This document shows positions 22,972-31,971 of a stretch of 44,704 nucleotides of DNA, in pieces. Both the position numbers and the translations under genes were made by a program. Location of the stretch: assembly GCA_029239235.1 (NCBI GenBank), contig JAQZBD010000021.1:1-44704 (forward strand). The letters run 5' to 3'. This stretch comes from Herbinix sp. (GTDB taxonomy: Bacteria > Bacillota > Clostridia > Lachnospirales > Lachnospiraceae). Positions within the stretch are counted from its first letter, which is position 1; each line of letters opens with the position of its first letter. Below the pieces are notes generated by a model. That model was given only the letters and a program-made list of their open reading frames with translations, was not told where the DNA came from and did no database searches.

Positions 22972-24282
22972 TTATTCATATTTAATTACAACATCAGCGG
23001 TTGCAACATTTCCCGCTTCATCAGTTGCTTTAATCGTAATCTGGCAGTCATTGGCCTCACCGCCAATAATGCTTGCCTCCAGTTTAATATCTTTGGTGAA
23101 TGAATAATTATCAATAACTGTTACAGCGTCTAGGACACTGCTCTCATCCGGAATCTCTCCAGCCATTAAAGTCAACTCAGGAACCGATAAAATATCCGGT
23201 GCTAAATTATCAATCATTAACTCAGCATGCATCTCTCCAAGAACCTTTTTATTTCTCAGCACCTGATAGTTCAAGAAATAATAATCCTCTTCCACCTTCT
23301 CAATTACTACAGTAATATTTGCCGGGTCTATTTTTTTACCCCTTTGATAGGCTTCTACCCCTTCAAGGGCAAAATCTGTTGTTATCATATCCTTATCTTT
23401 AACTACTCTATCTCGTATTCCTTTGAATTCAACCGGAGTATTACTTTCCTCTACCGTAACCAGGATAGTTTTATCAGAAATCAAGCCGAGGGCATCCTTT
23501 ACGGTGTATGTAATTCTATATTTGCCGGGCACTTCGTAATTAACCTCACCCTCCACCTTCACCGATTTTGTTATATTGGTGCCAGTGGCAGATACGGCGG
23601 TGATACCCTTCAGAAGATTGACCTTCTCACCCTGTATAACCGTTAAATTTTTTGCGCCTTTAATCTCTGGTATTTTTTTATTAAATGGATTTTTCGGATC
23701 CGGATCCGTAGGATCCCAACCATTTGCTTTCGTAATCTTTATTGCCTCCGGTTTTCCTAACGGCCCCGGATTCTTCTTATCATCATAAATAACAACGGTG
23801 GTGCCTACACCACAATGATCATAAATCCATTTAGCATCTGCAACTGATATCCTGATGCACCCATGGGATGCTGCTGATCCCAATTTATTATATTGCTTGG
23901 TAGACAAGGAGGCCGGATTATTATTTTCATAATAGTAGACGGAATGAAATAAGATTCCTCCTACAATTCGGGTAGCATATTGTCCATATACATCCCCCAT
24001 TAGTAGTTTCCAACGATATTTCGCTTTTGTTTGAAAGGTTCCGGTGATGGTTCGGTTGCCTGTCCCAACAGAACATACCATTGCTTTGACAGGAATCGTA
24101 TACGCACCTTTTTTATCTTTTTCATAAATTGTTATTGTATTGTATGCCCGATTTACCTTAATCAGATATGCTTGCTCAGCTGCTGCTACAGGCTGTTTAC
24201 CGACCGCGAGTAATAATAGGAAAACAACAAGGGTGACAAATAAATTCTTCCGTTGAAATAACCTTTTGTAAAATCTGTTCAT
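22972..24282 (-). CDS. Secreted L,D-transpeptidase (YkuD domain) with C-terminal Ig-like repeats
   Basis: The protein has 436 residues from ATG 24282, which follows GGAG with seven bases between; the longer GTG start in the track is less likely. A signal peptide or anchor (LFVTLVVFLLLLAVGKQPVAAA) leads to a YkuD domain at about residues 40-190, with the active-site motif SAASHGCIRISVADAKW containing the catalytic Cys. Such enzymes make 3-3 peptidoglycan cross-links or attach proteins, outside the membrane. Two or three DUF5011-like Ig domains follow (LTVIQGEKVNLLKGITAVSA, GKYRITYTVKDALG and a C-terminal DEAGNVATADVVIKYE), probably wall-binding or spacer modules. It lies about 100 bases after the glycan cluster in the same direction. 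Confidence 0.9.
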   Translation of the reverse strand: MNRFYKRLFQRKNLFVTLVVFLLLLAVGKQPVAAAEQAYLIKVNRAYNTITIYEKDKKGAYTIPVKAMVCSVGTGNRTITGTFQTKAKYRWKLLMGDVYGQYATRIVGGILFHSVYYYENNNPASLSTKQYNKLGSAASHGCIRISVADAKWIYDHCGVGTTVVIYDDKKNPGPLGKPEAIKITKANGWDPTDPDPKNPFNKKIPEIKGAKNLTVIQGEKVNLLKGITAVSATGTNITKSVKVEGEVNYEVPGKYRITYTVKDALGLISDKTILVTVEESNTPVEFKGIRDRVVKDKDMITTDFALEGVEAYQRGKKIDPANITVVIEKVEEDYYFLNYQVLRNKKVLGEMHAELMIDNLAPDILSVPELTLMAGEIPDESSVLDAVTVIDNYSFTKDIKLEASIIGGEANDCQITIKATDEAGNVATADVVIKYE

Positions 24283-24383
24283 AACAAATCTCCGTTCCGC
24301 CACTTATTTCGTGACTTCATTATGCAAGATATTCTGTCGTTTATGCTTATTGCTAAGCATTTTTTCCGTTTCGTCTTTCATAA

Positions 24384-26753
24384 CTACTTTATCCGAAGGA
24401 TGTAGGTTTCATAGTCTTTGGTTTCATTCATTGGACTTAGAAAAACAACTTTCCCCAGTCTCTTTAGCATCTCATGGTTCATCGTCGTATATTTATCCTG
24501 CTCCAGCTTCCCAACATAGATGTAGGAGACATTATATTTTTCCAGTAATGTTCTTACATAAGCTTCATCAGAAGAAGTATATATTTTCTCAATATCCGAG
24601 GTTCTTGCATCCAGAAGTGATGTATCACCCTTCCAGAGCCATTCATGGGTATGCCAGCCCAGTATGGTAGGCAGCCCGGTCATAACCGATACTCTTTCAT
24701 AATCTGTATAGCTATCCCCCGGTGCTTCAAGAACCACCGGCATTCCTGACACGTTCTTATTTAGCCAGTCAATAGCCAGATCATCGTCCGGCATGGTCGT
24801 TTCCATAAATTCAGTCGCATCGATACCTTTATACTCCGATACTTTGAAGATATTCCCATACCAGGAATTCACTGCATTTTGAATGTAGCATATGGTCAAA
24901 AGGAATAAAAGCATTACAACTGCAGCAACCTTCTTCTGTCTTTTTGTAGTTCCGAATCGAAGCAGTCGCAGCAATATATATCCAAAGACAATTCCAAACA
25001 TGATAAATGCCTGATAGGTAAGCTTAAACATTGTATTTGCTCTTTTATAGTCCCCTGAGTAAATATCCTGAACATAAACCACCTCTGGAATCAAAACCAG
25101 GCCAATGGCACATAGTCCAATTGTAATAATAAATAAATCTGAGGTTGTTAAATTCTTGGATAAATCCGTTAGCTTTATCTCAAAAGTTCGCTTTGCTTTG
25201 CGTGTTTCTGTATCGGTTTGAACAACTTGCGACCTTTGAGCTTCTTGCTGTACCTGTAGGTTAATCTCTGCTGCATATTCTATCATTTGCCTTTTGTGGA
25301 TATCCGATATAATAAAGCAAAGAAAAGCAATCACCGCAAAGATAGGCAGTCCCCACAAAATGATAAGCTGATTGAGTGGTGTGTGGGCTACGGAAAGGCA
25401 TATATTGGTGGATATCTGATCAAACCTCAGCGTAAAAGGCAGCGCCACTATTTCCGATGCACAAAAAATAAAAATCCCCTGAAGCACCGTTAATACAAAG
25501 ACCGTCTTTACTCTAAAATGATTTACGATCAGATTTGTAAATAAAATTATCGCACCGGATACAACAAAATAAATGGGGAAATCCCAAAAATTCGTTGTAT
25601 GGAACAAACCAATAAAGAATGCTACCAACAGGAAGGCGGGATTAATAATATCCTTCCAAAAGGGCACATCCCTTCTTTTCTGAGCTCTGCGATAACACAT
25701 CCAGGCAAATAATATACCCAGTACTGTCAGTACAAATATAATATTAATAACATGGGCATGGAGATCCCCTAATACAAAGGAATATGCCGGAAACTCATGT
25801 ATCGTTTTATCATTTGTCTCAGGATGATATCCAATAAATCTGGTTGCGTCCGGAAACCAGTAATCGTCTGTACTTGCTTCCATTCCAAAAAACTTACGCA
25901 CCCAGGATTCAAACCATTGATAAGTAGGATAATGCATATTTCCTGCAAAGACAACAGCTGCTCCCCCAAGCAAGCCACTCGTGATGGGAATCCATTTTCC
26001 TTGCTTCTCTCGCTCCTGCATATAATGAACTACAATATTATAAATCAGTGAATAGCAAAGCACAAAGGAAAGAGCACCGACCATCATAAGCATTAGGTTA
26101 TATCCGTGAAAAACCTTTACAAAGGATAACTTTGTCAAAAAGGTCGCCAGATATTGTCCTACATAATAGTAATTCAAACTCGTACCGGAGAACCAGAAAT
26201 CCTGAGGAGGCATGTATTCACTGCGCATCATACTGGTCATGAAGCCATAATCCATAAATTTCTCAGTACCATATGCCTCAGGCTTAAATCCTCTGATATA
26301 AACAAATAGCAAGAATAAACCAAAGAATAAAAGCTCTTCACCCAATATGGTATCCAATAGCTTTTCTAATGATATAAAACTTTCCTCACGATTAACACTC
26401 TTTACAAGTTCATTCTTTTGATAGTTTTTACGTAAAACCAGAATTATTCCATTTGCAATAAGACCAATACCAGCACAGATGATACAGGACAGTGCTGTGA
26501 ATTTCAGTATATGCAAGGAGGACAAAAACCACATCACGTAGCCTGTGATCGCCAAGCCTATTGGTTTGGAAAACAGATATCCTTTGTCATGGAATCGGCC
26601 AAATACTAAAGTTGTTATCGGTAAAAAGATAATTCCAATACAGGTAATTGTGATCCACCACTGCAGAAACGGAGTAAAGTCTGACTGCAACAGTATATTC
26701 CCTATGACAATTAATATGATTGTAATTAACAAATAAATGGCTTTTTTTAGCAT
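24384..26753 (-). CDS. Large polytopic membrane protein of the DUF2298 (GT-C-like) type
   Basis: The protein has 789 residues from ATG 26753 (MLKKAIYLLITIILIVIGN). I count about 15 hydrophobic segments. The loop MPPQDFWFSGTSLNYYYVGQ and HEFPAYSFVLGDLHAHVINI are typical of DUF2298 proteins, which resemble GT-C glycosyltransferases that use polyprenyl-phosphate sugars outside the membrane. After the last membrane segment a soluble domain of about 130 residues (DLAIDWLNKNVSGMPVVLEA, SYIYVGKLEQDKY) probably lies outside. A highly charged stretch near residue 500 (QQEAQRSQVVQTDTETRKAK) is probably a cytoplasmic loop. It lies 52 bases after a GT2 gene, so it may use the lipid-linked sugar that enzyme makes. 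The exact reaction is unknown. Confidence 0.8.
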   Translation of the reverse strand: MLKKAIYLLITIILIVIGNILLQSDFTPFLQWWITITCIGIIFLPITTLVFGRFHDKGYLFSKPIGLAITGYVMWFLSSLHILKFTALSCIICAGIGLIANGIILVLRKNYQKNELVKSVNREESFISLEKLLDTILGEELLFFGLFLLFVYIRGFKPEAYGTEKFMDYGFMTSMMRSEYMPPQDFWFSGTSLNYYYVGQYLATFLTKLSFVKVFHGYNLMLMMVGALSFVLCYSLIYNIVVHYMQEREKQGKWIPITSGLLGGAAVVFAGNMHYPTYQWFESWVRKFFGMEASTDDYWFPDATRFIGYHPETNDKTIHEFPAYSFVLGDLHAHVINIIFVLTVLGILFAWMCYRRAQKRRDVPFWKDIINPAFLLVAFFIGLFHTTNFWDFPIYFVVSGAIILFTNLIVNHFRVKTVFVLTVLQGIFIFCASEIVALPFTLRFDQISTNICLSVAHTPLNQLIILWGLPIFAVIAFLCFIISDIHKRQMIEYAAEINLQVQQEAQRSQVVQTDTETRKAKRTFEIKLTDLSKNLTTSDLFIITIGLCAIGLVLIPEVVYVQDIYSGDYKRANTMFKLTYQAFIMFGIVFGYILLRLLRFGTTKRQKKVAAVVMLLFLLTICYIQNAVNSWYGNIFKVSEYKGIDATEFMETTMPDDDLAIDWLNKNVSGMPVVLEAPGDSYTDYERVSVMTGLPTILGWHTHEWLWKGDTSLLDARTSDIEKIYTSSDEAYVRTLLEKYNVSYIYVGKLEQDKYTTMNHEMLKRLGKVVFLSPMNETKDYETYILRIK

Positions 26754-26805
26754 AATAATCCCCACTCGTCCTGTAATTATTTTCAAATGAGTCCAAATTC
26801 GTAGT

Positions 26806-27513
26806 TTAGCTTAAACTTTGATTAATCCTTCTAAAGTCTGTCCAAGCTTGCTTTCCGATTTTTACAATTCGTTTCATATTGATGGAATTAACACCGCCCT
26901 GCCTTTTACGGAAGGTAACCGGAAGATATTTCACGGATAGATTTTTCTTAGCATAAATAACTGCTATCATTACATTGGAAAGATTAAAATTATCCGGTAT
27001 TAAATTGATATACTGCTTTAACACCTCGGTTTTCATTAAACGAAAAGGTGTATTTGCATCTGCTAAGCTAACCCCGAAGCTGATGCGTAAAACTAGCTTT
27101 AGAATTTTCGTAACGAAAATACGGGATAATCCATCCTGACGCTTCTTTCGATTACCAATTACCATATCGTAGTTATTTCGAATATTCCAAAACGGCCAAA
27201 ATTCAAAAGGAATTGTCTGTCCATCTGAATCTGTCTGAAAAATATAATCTGCCCCAGCTTCTATCGCATATCGATAGCCATACAATAAAGTCGCTCCATG
27301 TCCGCTGTTTGGCTTTGTGATAGGCTCAAAAGCCGGAAGATTCTTAGCCATATCCTGCAGGATCGAAAAAGTGGAATCTTTACTTCCATCATCAATCATG
27401 ATAAGCTTGCTTCCATTTCCAATCTGCTCAACAATTGGATACCAGTCCTTTATTACGTTAACGACATTGGCCTCTTCATTATATGCAGGTATTATAACGT
27501 ATAACTTATCCAA
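26806..27513 (-). CDS. Family 2 glycosyltransferase, polyprenyl-phosphate sugar synthase-like
   Basis: This 235-residue protein has a GT2 fold and no membrane segment. The N-terminus LYVIIPAYNEEANVVNVI, the nucleotide-binding IMIDDGSKDSTF and the DxD motif in YIFQTDSDGQTIPFEFWPF are clear. GHGATLLYGYRYAIEAGADY is typical of the dolichol-phosphate-mannose-synthase-like subgroup, which puts one sugar from a nucleotide sugar onto polyprenyl phosphate. It lies between two large GT-C-like membrane proteins in one direction, so it probably supplies a lipid-linked sugar to one of them. The donor sugar cannot be read from the sequence. Confidence 0.88.
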   Translation of the reverse strand: MDKLYVIIPAYNEEANVVNVIKDWYPIVEQIGNGSKLIMIDDGSKDSTFSILQDMAKNLPAFEPITKPNSGHGATLLYGYRYAIEAGADYIFQTDSDGQTIPFEFWPFWNIRNNYDMVIGNRKKRQDGLSRIFVTKILKLVLRISFGVSLADANTPFRLMKTEVLKQYINLIPDNFNLSNVMIAVIYAKKNLSVKYLPVTFRKRQGGVNSINMKRIVKIGKQAWTDFRRINQSLS

Positions 27514-27549
27514 CTAAATACCCTCCATTTCTCCTTCATAGTGCTTAAC

Positions 27550-28638
27550 TTATCTTAGGGCTTCGAAGGCATCTAATGCCCTTCTTACAACTGCGTCCAT
27601 ATTATAATAACGATATTCTGCAAGTCTTCCGATAAAGATTACCTTGCTTTCCTTCTTCATTTCCTCTTCATATAGCGCAAATTGATCTTTATACTCCTTT
27701 GTAGGGAATGGATAATAAGGCTCACCCTCTGCACTTGGAAATTCTTTGCCGATGGTAGTTTTCTTATGATCCTGCCAGGTCAGCTTCTTATATTCTGTTA
27801 TTCTGGTAAAATCATAATCATTCGGATAGTTTACTACGGGTGCTTCCTGATATTCCTCTTGATCAAAGGTTTCAAATACAAAATTAACACTACGGTATGC
27901 CATTTTACCATGCTTAAAGTTATAGAATTCATCCGTTGCTCCGGTATAAATCAACGTATCATACTTAATATCCTGAATCACTTCATTATAGTCCGTATTC
28001 AGCAGTATCTTGATATTCTTATTTTCAACCATATGCTCACACATCTTCGTGTAACCACGCTTTGGCATACCTTGATATTTATCCGCAAAATATCTGGTAT
28101 CACGATTTAAACGAATTGGAATTCTGGAGATTACTGAGGTATCCAGCTCACTCGGGTCAATTCCCCATTGCTTTCTCGTATAACTCTCAAATATTTTCTC
28201 ATAAATATCCTTACCAACCTTACTTAAGGCAACGTCCTTGCTGGTTCTAATCTCATCGATTTGTACTGCCTGTTTTTTTAAGAACTCTTCTACCTGTGAG
28301 CAGTCCAGATTCAGGTTATATAGCTTATTAATTGTTTCAACCGTGATTGGCATCGGCACAAGATTACCATCCACATATGTTAAAACTCTATGCCAGAAAT
28401 CATTCCATTTTGTAAATCGGGATAGATATTTATATACTCCCTGGTCATTGGTATGGAAAATATGTGGTCCGTAATTGTGAATCAGAATTCCATCCTCATT
28501 GTAGGAATCATAAACATTACCGCCAATATGATTCCTTTTTTCTATTACTAATACCTTCTCATTTAATTCATTAGCAATTCGTTCCGCCATGGTTAATCCA
28601 GCTAGTCCAGCACCTACTATTACGTATTTGTATTCCAT
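27550..28638 (-). CDS. glf: UDP-galactopyranose mutase, internal start within the fused frame
   Basis: From ATG 28638 this reads 362 residues, a full-length Glf (usually about 365-385). It converts UDP-galactopyranose to UDP-galactofuranose with reduced FAD in the cytoplasm. The FAD-binding N-terminus is YKYVIVGAGLAGLTMAERIA, followed by VLVIEKRNHIGGNVYD and NYGPHIFHTND, and later PNDYDFTRITEYKKLTWQ and the C-terminal EYRYYNMDAVVRRALDAF, all diagnostic. AAAGGAG lies seven bases upstream, so independent translation is likely even though the frame is open from the membrane protein. Galactofuranose is a component of surface polysaccharides, which fits the glycan genes on both sides. Confidence 0.92.
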   Translation of the reverse strand: MEYKYVIVGAGLAGLTMAERIANELNEKVLVIEKRNHIGGNVYDSYNEDGILIHNYGPHIFHTNDQGVYKYLSRFTKWNDFWHRVLTYVDGNLVPMPITVETINKLYNLNLDCSQVEEFLKKQAVQIDEIRTSKDVALSKVGKDIYEKIFESYTRKQWGIDPSELDTSVISRIPIRLNRDTRYFADKYQGMPKRGYTKMCEHMVENKNIKILLNTDYNEVIQDIKYDTLIYTGATDEFYNFKHGKMAYRSVNFVFETFDQEEYQEAPVVNYPNDYDFTRITEYKKLTWQDHKKTTIGKEFPSAEGEPYYPFPTKEYKDQFALYEEEMKKESKVIFIGRLAEYRYYNMDAVVRRALDAFEALR

Positions 28639-30807
28639 CTCTATTCTCCTTTGGTTTAGTGTATTCGGCAATTGCGAAACCATATAGTTCGTGAATTTTT
28701 CATACACTTGGTACAAATTCCTTCGCTTCATGCTGTACTCGCCTTCCCCCTCATAGTATACACATTTATAAGTGGCTTTTATGTTTTCCTCATTAACAAC
28801 ATAATCCTGACTATTCCGATTGTCCGAATCTATTATAATAAATCGGATTTGGTTCTCTTTTACAAGTTCATCTAACCCCTCTGAGGTGGACGATTCATAC
28901 ATTAGCTTAACCTGAGCAGTACGATAATCCGTATCATATCCTGCTGACCAGGGAAAGTACTGCCATCCCTCATATAACATAGCTCCCCCAAGAACAACCT
29001 GATTCACTGCATAATTAGACGACAAAAACAGATCCTTGGAATCACTATTTTCATCAACCCAATCGGTAATCGGATCCTTTAAACTCAGGACTACCGAAGT
29101 TGAGGGTGTATTCTTCTTTAAGACAGTAATGAAATCATATATGCCCGTTGCTGTTAAACATATGATCAACATGACACCAATTAAATTCAGAAGGATGTCC
29201 CTCTTACTAAATAATCTGGTCACCAGTAAGGCTGCAAAAATCCCAAGGAGAATGCAACTTATCATGATATACTTATGATTCACTGTCACATCTACCGTAA
29301 GTGATAAGGTAAATGCAAAGATTAGTGGTGCTGTAAATGCAAGGATAAGAAAACGTCCTACTCCTTTTTCCAGGCAAAAGGCCACTAACAATACAAAGGG
29401 CAGAATACCAAGCAAACGATCCAAATAAGAGGCAACTCCAAAAATTGTTTTATTCTCGGCAATAAAGCCAAAAAACAGCTTAGTCGATACCACCGATCCA
29501 TCAACAAAAAATTGAGACTGTAGCATTGTCAGCGCTAAAGTAATGAATGCTACAACTATAAAATCACTGCGGTGTTTAGAGAGAATGGCAATAACAAATA
29601 GCATTGCTAAGCACCCAATGACCGCTGCACCATGAAAAAATCCCAAGCTTCCTAATAATATACCTATGGCTACCGCCCTTTTCAAATCCTTATATCTCCA
29701 GGCATCCATCGTGAAAAAAATTTCACGAATCCAATTCCATGTTTTTTGCTGCCAGCTTTGCTTCTCCTCTGCCGAATCAGGCTTATTCAAGCTATACTTT
29801 TTCAATGCCTCAAACATCTCATATAAATAAGGCAACATCAATATAATGACAAGAAGGATTACCGTTAATCCAAAAGCAAGATGCCTTTGATTACAATAGA
29901 CATTCAGATTCCATAAGCCCCAATCCTCATTGGGTGTATCCGATAGAAAAGCTGTGTTATCCCTTAATGCCTGCAAAATTCCGGTTCCTTCAGGTAATTC
30001 AGAAAGATACGTAAACAAGGTCTTCGCACTTCGAAATGCAAAGAACAAACAGGATAAAACTCCCGCACATAGCTTACCGGTGATTTTGACAGCTAAAACA
30101 TACAGCAGGGAAAACGCACTAACAAAGCTGAGGATACTTGGAATATTAAAGGCATAATCCAGACGCATACCAAGATACTCCAGATTACCGACCAGAAATT
30201 GAAACATAAAATGATATTTAATATCTTCCCCTCCAAAATGAGCATAAGTGGTGGGAAAGTTATTTCCATGGGAAAAGGAGCGGATCATACCAATATGAGG
30301 AGAAAAATCACTGAATACCGACACTCCGATATAAAGCTGATCGCCAGAAACAAAGAACGTTACCCACATTAGGATACTGCCTAATAAGACAATTGCAGCA
30401 ATTAGAATCAGTTCCAATATGACTGTTTTCCTATCCTCTGCCACTAAGGATACCCGGTCCTGCTTCAAGACCTTCTCTCTTCTCATGATTCCAACTACCG
30501 CTATAGCTGCAGCAATGGGCATCACAATCCAATTTGCCGGTTTCAGTGGTTCTGCTGTCCCTCCGAACAGATAAGCAATCAAATAGGTTGTCCAGGTCAC
30601 CACCAGCGTTCCGGTAACAAACCATGCCGGAAGGAGTATCAGAAAGGGACTTAAGCGTATTGTTCTATTTTCGTAATCTTTTTCTACTATTCCACTAAGA
30701 CCGGGAAACGCATAAGTACAGATTACCCAGCCTACCAAAAAACATAGTATCAGATAAACAATTCCAATCATATAAATGCCCATGACCAATACCGCACAAA
30801 ATGCCAT
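27550..30807 (-). CDS. Polytopic GT-C-like membrane protein fused in frame to UDP-galactopyranose mutase
   Basis: One uninterrupted frame of 1085 codons. Residues about 1-590 are membrane-rich (around 14 segments), with a loop FSDFSPHIGMIRSFSHGNNF and HFGGEDIKYHFMFQ of the kind seen in GT-C/DUF2298 proteins. About 130 soluble residues follow (LFLSSNYAVNQVVLGGAMLY, RFIIIDSDNRNSQDYVV), probably outside the membrane. Then, after a hydrophilic linker with no membrane segment, comes a complete UDP-galactopyranose mutase from residue 724. An AGGAG and ATG sit exactly at the mutase start, and a TAA sits in another frame just before them, so this looks like two genes joined by an indel (real or artefact). 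The start at 30807 is 21 bases from an AAGGAGG site and is uncertain. Confidence 0.75.
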   Translation of the reverse strand: MAFCAVLVMGIYMIGIVYLILCFLVGWVICTYAFPGLSGIVEKDYENRTIRLSPFLILLPAWFVTGTLVVTWTTYLIAYLFGGTAEPLKPANWIVMPIAAAIAVVGIMRREKVLKQDRVSLVAEDRKTVILELILIAAIVLLGSILMWVTFFVSGDQLYIGVSVFSDFSPHIGMIRSFSHGNNFPTTYAHFGGEDIKYHFMFQFLVGNLEYLGMRLDYAFNIPSILSFVSAFSLLYVLAVKITGKLCAGVLSCLFFAFRSAKTLFTYLSELPEGTGILQALRDNTAFLSDTPNEDWGLWNLNVYCNQRHLAFGLTVILLVIILMLPYLYEMFEALKKYSLNKPDSAEEKQSWQQKTWNWIREIFFTMDAWRYKDLKRAVAIGILLGSLGFFHGAAVIGCLAMLFVIAILSKHRSDFIVVAFITLALTMLQSQFFVDGSVVSTKLFFGFIAENKTIFGVASYLDRLLGILPFVLLVAFCLEKGVGRFLILAFTAPLIFAFTLSLTVDVTVNHKYIMISCILLGIFAALLVTRLFSKRDILLNLIGVMLIICLTATGIYDFITVLKKNTPSTSVVLSLKDPITDWVDENSDSKDLFLSSNYAVNQVVLGGAMLYEGWQYFPWSAGYDTDYRTAQVKLMYESSTSEGLDELVKENQIRFIIIDSDNRNSQDYVVNEENIKATYKCVYYEGEGEYSMKRRNLYQVYEKFTNYMVSQLPNTLNQRRIEMEYKYVIVGAGLAGLTMAERIANELNEKVLVIEKRNHIGGNVYDSYNEDGILIHNYGPHIFHTNDQGVYKYLSRFTKWNDFWHRVLTYVDGNLVPMPITVETINKLYNLNLDCSQVEEFLKKQAVQIDEIRTSKDVALSKVGKDIYEKIFESYTRKQWGIDPSELDTSVISRIPIRLNRDTRYFADKYQGMPKRGYTKMCEHMVENKNIKILLNTDYNEVIQDIKYDTLIYTGATDEFYNFKHGKMAYRSVNFVFETFDQEEYQEAPVVNYPNDYDFTRITEYKKLTWQDHKKTTIGKEFPSAEGEPYYPFPTKEYKDQFALYEEEMKKESKVIFIGRLAEYRYYNMDAVVRRALDAFEALR

Positions 30808-30906
30808 GAAAGTGTGGGATGGGCTCGACCCCTCCTTTGCTCTATATTTTTACTTTTTTCAACCTTCCTCCGAGTCAATTCCATCAAACCTATACCTGAA
30901 TGTAAA

Positions 30907-31911
30907 TTAATTCTCGTCCTCTCCCAATTTATCGCTCCGAGATTCCTTTGAACTAATACACTTTGATACAAGGTATCTGGGTCTCCCCTTTACTTCTTTA
31001 TATATTTTCGTAAGATAAATTCCTATCATTCCAAGGCTTACCATAATGGAGCTGCCAATGATTAGTTGCAACAATATAACTGTAGTAAAGCCGCTGGTTG
31101 CCTGCCCGAAAAATTTCATATACAGTGTTTGAATTCCCAAAGCAATCGCACCAAAAAACATGATAATCCCCAGTAGGGTAATGCAATGTAACGGAACTGA
31201 GGTATAGGAGGTTATTGCGTTGACCGCTAATCGTATCAGTCGTACAAAGGACCATTTGGTTTTACCGTTTACACGTTCTGCAACATCGAATTGAATCTGT
31301 TTGCGATCAAAGCCAATCCAAGCCGACATACCACGAAAGAAAATTGCTCGCTCCGGCATCTCTTTCCAGGCTTCCACAGCCCGTCGATCCATCAATTTAA
31401 AATCAGATGCTTTTCCTAAATTAATATCTGATGTTTTATAGATAAAGTAATAGAAGAATTTCGCACAAAGTCGGTAAATAGGATTTTCCTTGCCTCTGGA
31501 GCTTTTCACACCCTCCACTACATCAAAACCCTCTTCCCTCCAAGCCTTTACCATTTCGGGAATCAATTCGGGAGGATGCTGTAGATCAGAATCCATAACA
31601 AGCACCATATCCCCTTTCGCATATTCCAGTCCCGCACAAAGCGCAGATTCTTTTCCGAAATTTCGGCTCAAACGGATGGAAATAATCCTTGGATTACTCT
31701 CTGCCATACTCTTTATTTCATTCCAGGAATGATCTCTTGATCCATCATCCACTAATATGAACTCATAATTTATCTGATTTGTGATTAATACCTGCTCAAT
31801 AACACGAATGGAACTGTTAATATGACTTTCTTCCTGATAAACAGGTATTACTATGGAAAGCTTAGAATTCTTTGTTCTCTTCGTATTCATATCATAATAT
31901 AAGTTCCCCAT
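30907..31911 (-). CDS. Family 2 glycosyltransferase with C-terminal membrane helices (GtrB/bactoprenol glycosyltransferase type)
   Basis: The protein has 334 residues. The GT2 domain runs from LSIVIPVYQEESHINSSI through ILVDDGSRDHSWNEI and the DxD region MVLVMDSDLQHPPELIPEM. RNFGKESALCAGLEYAKGD and FRGMSAWIGFDRKQIQFDV are typical of GtrB/YfdH-like enzymes that load a sugar onto undecaprenyl phosphate. Two membrane helices (about residues 235-260 and 270-300) and the basic tail YKEVKGRPRYLVSK end the protein, the usual architecture. It is the first gene of the glycan cluster, 99 bases before the fused gene. An AAGG precedes the ATG. Confidence 0.93.
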   Translation of the reverse strand: MGNLYYDMNTKRTKNSKLSIVIPVYQEESHINSSIRVIEQVLITNQINYEFILVDDGSRDHSWNEIKSMAESNPRIISIRLSRNFGKESALCAGLEYAKGDMVLVMDSDLQHPPELIPEMVKAWREEGFDVVEGVKSSRGKENPIYRLCAKFFYYFIYKTSDINLGKASDFKLMDRRAVEAWKEMPERAIFFRGMSAWIGFDRKQIQFDVAERVNGKTKWSFVRLIRLAVNAITSYTSVPLHCITLLGIIMFFGAIALGIQTLYMKFFGQATSGFTTVILLQLIIGSSIMVSLGMIGIYLTKIYKEVKGRPRYLVSKCISSKESRSDKLGEDEN

Positions 31912-31947
31912 AACTTACCTTCTTTATCATTTTTATACTCGTGCCTT

Positions 31948-31971
31948 TCACTTTTTGATTTCAAAAAGTGA
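31948..31971. promoter_or_regulatory. 24-base perfect palindrome upstream of the glycan cluster
   Basis: TCACTTTTTGA and its exact reverse complement are separated by two bases (TT). It lies about 40 bases upstream of the first glycosyltransferase start and about 200 bases after recG. No long T-run follows, so an operator is more likely than a terminator. The 256-base gap 31912-32167 otherwise contains AT-rich sequence with a TATAAT on the minus strand near 32030. Confidence 0.45.
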
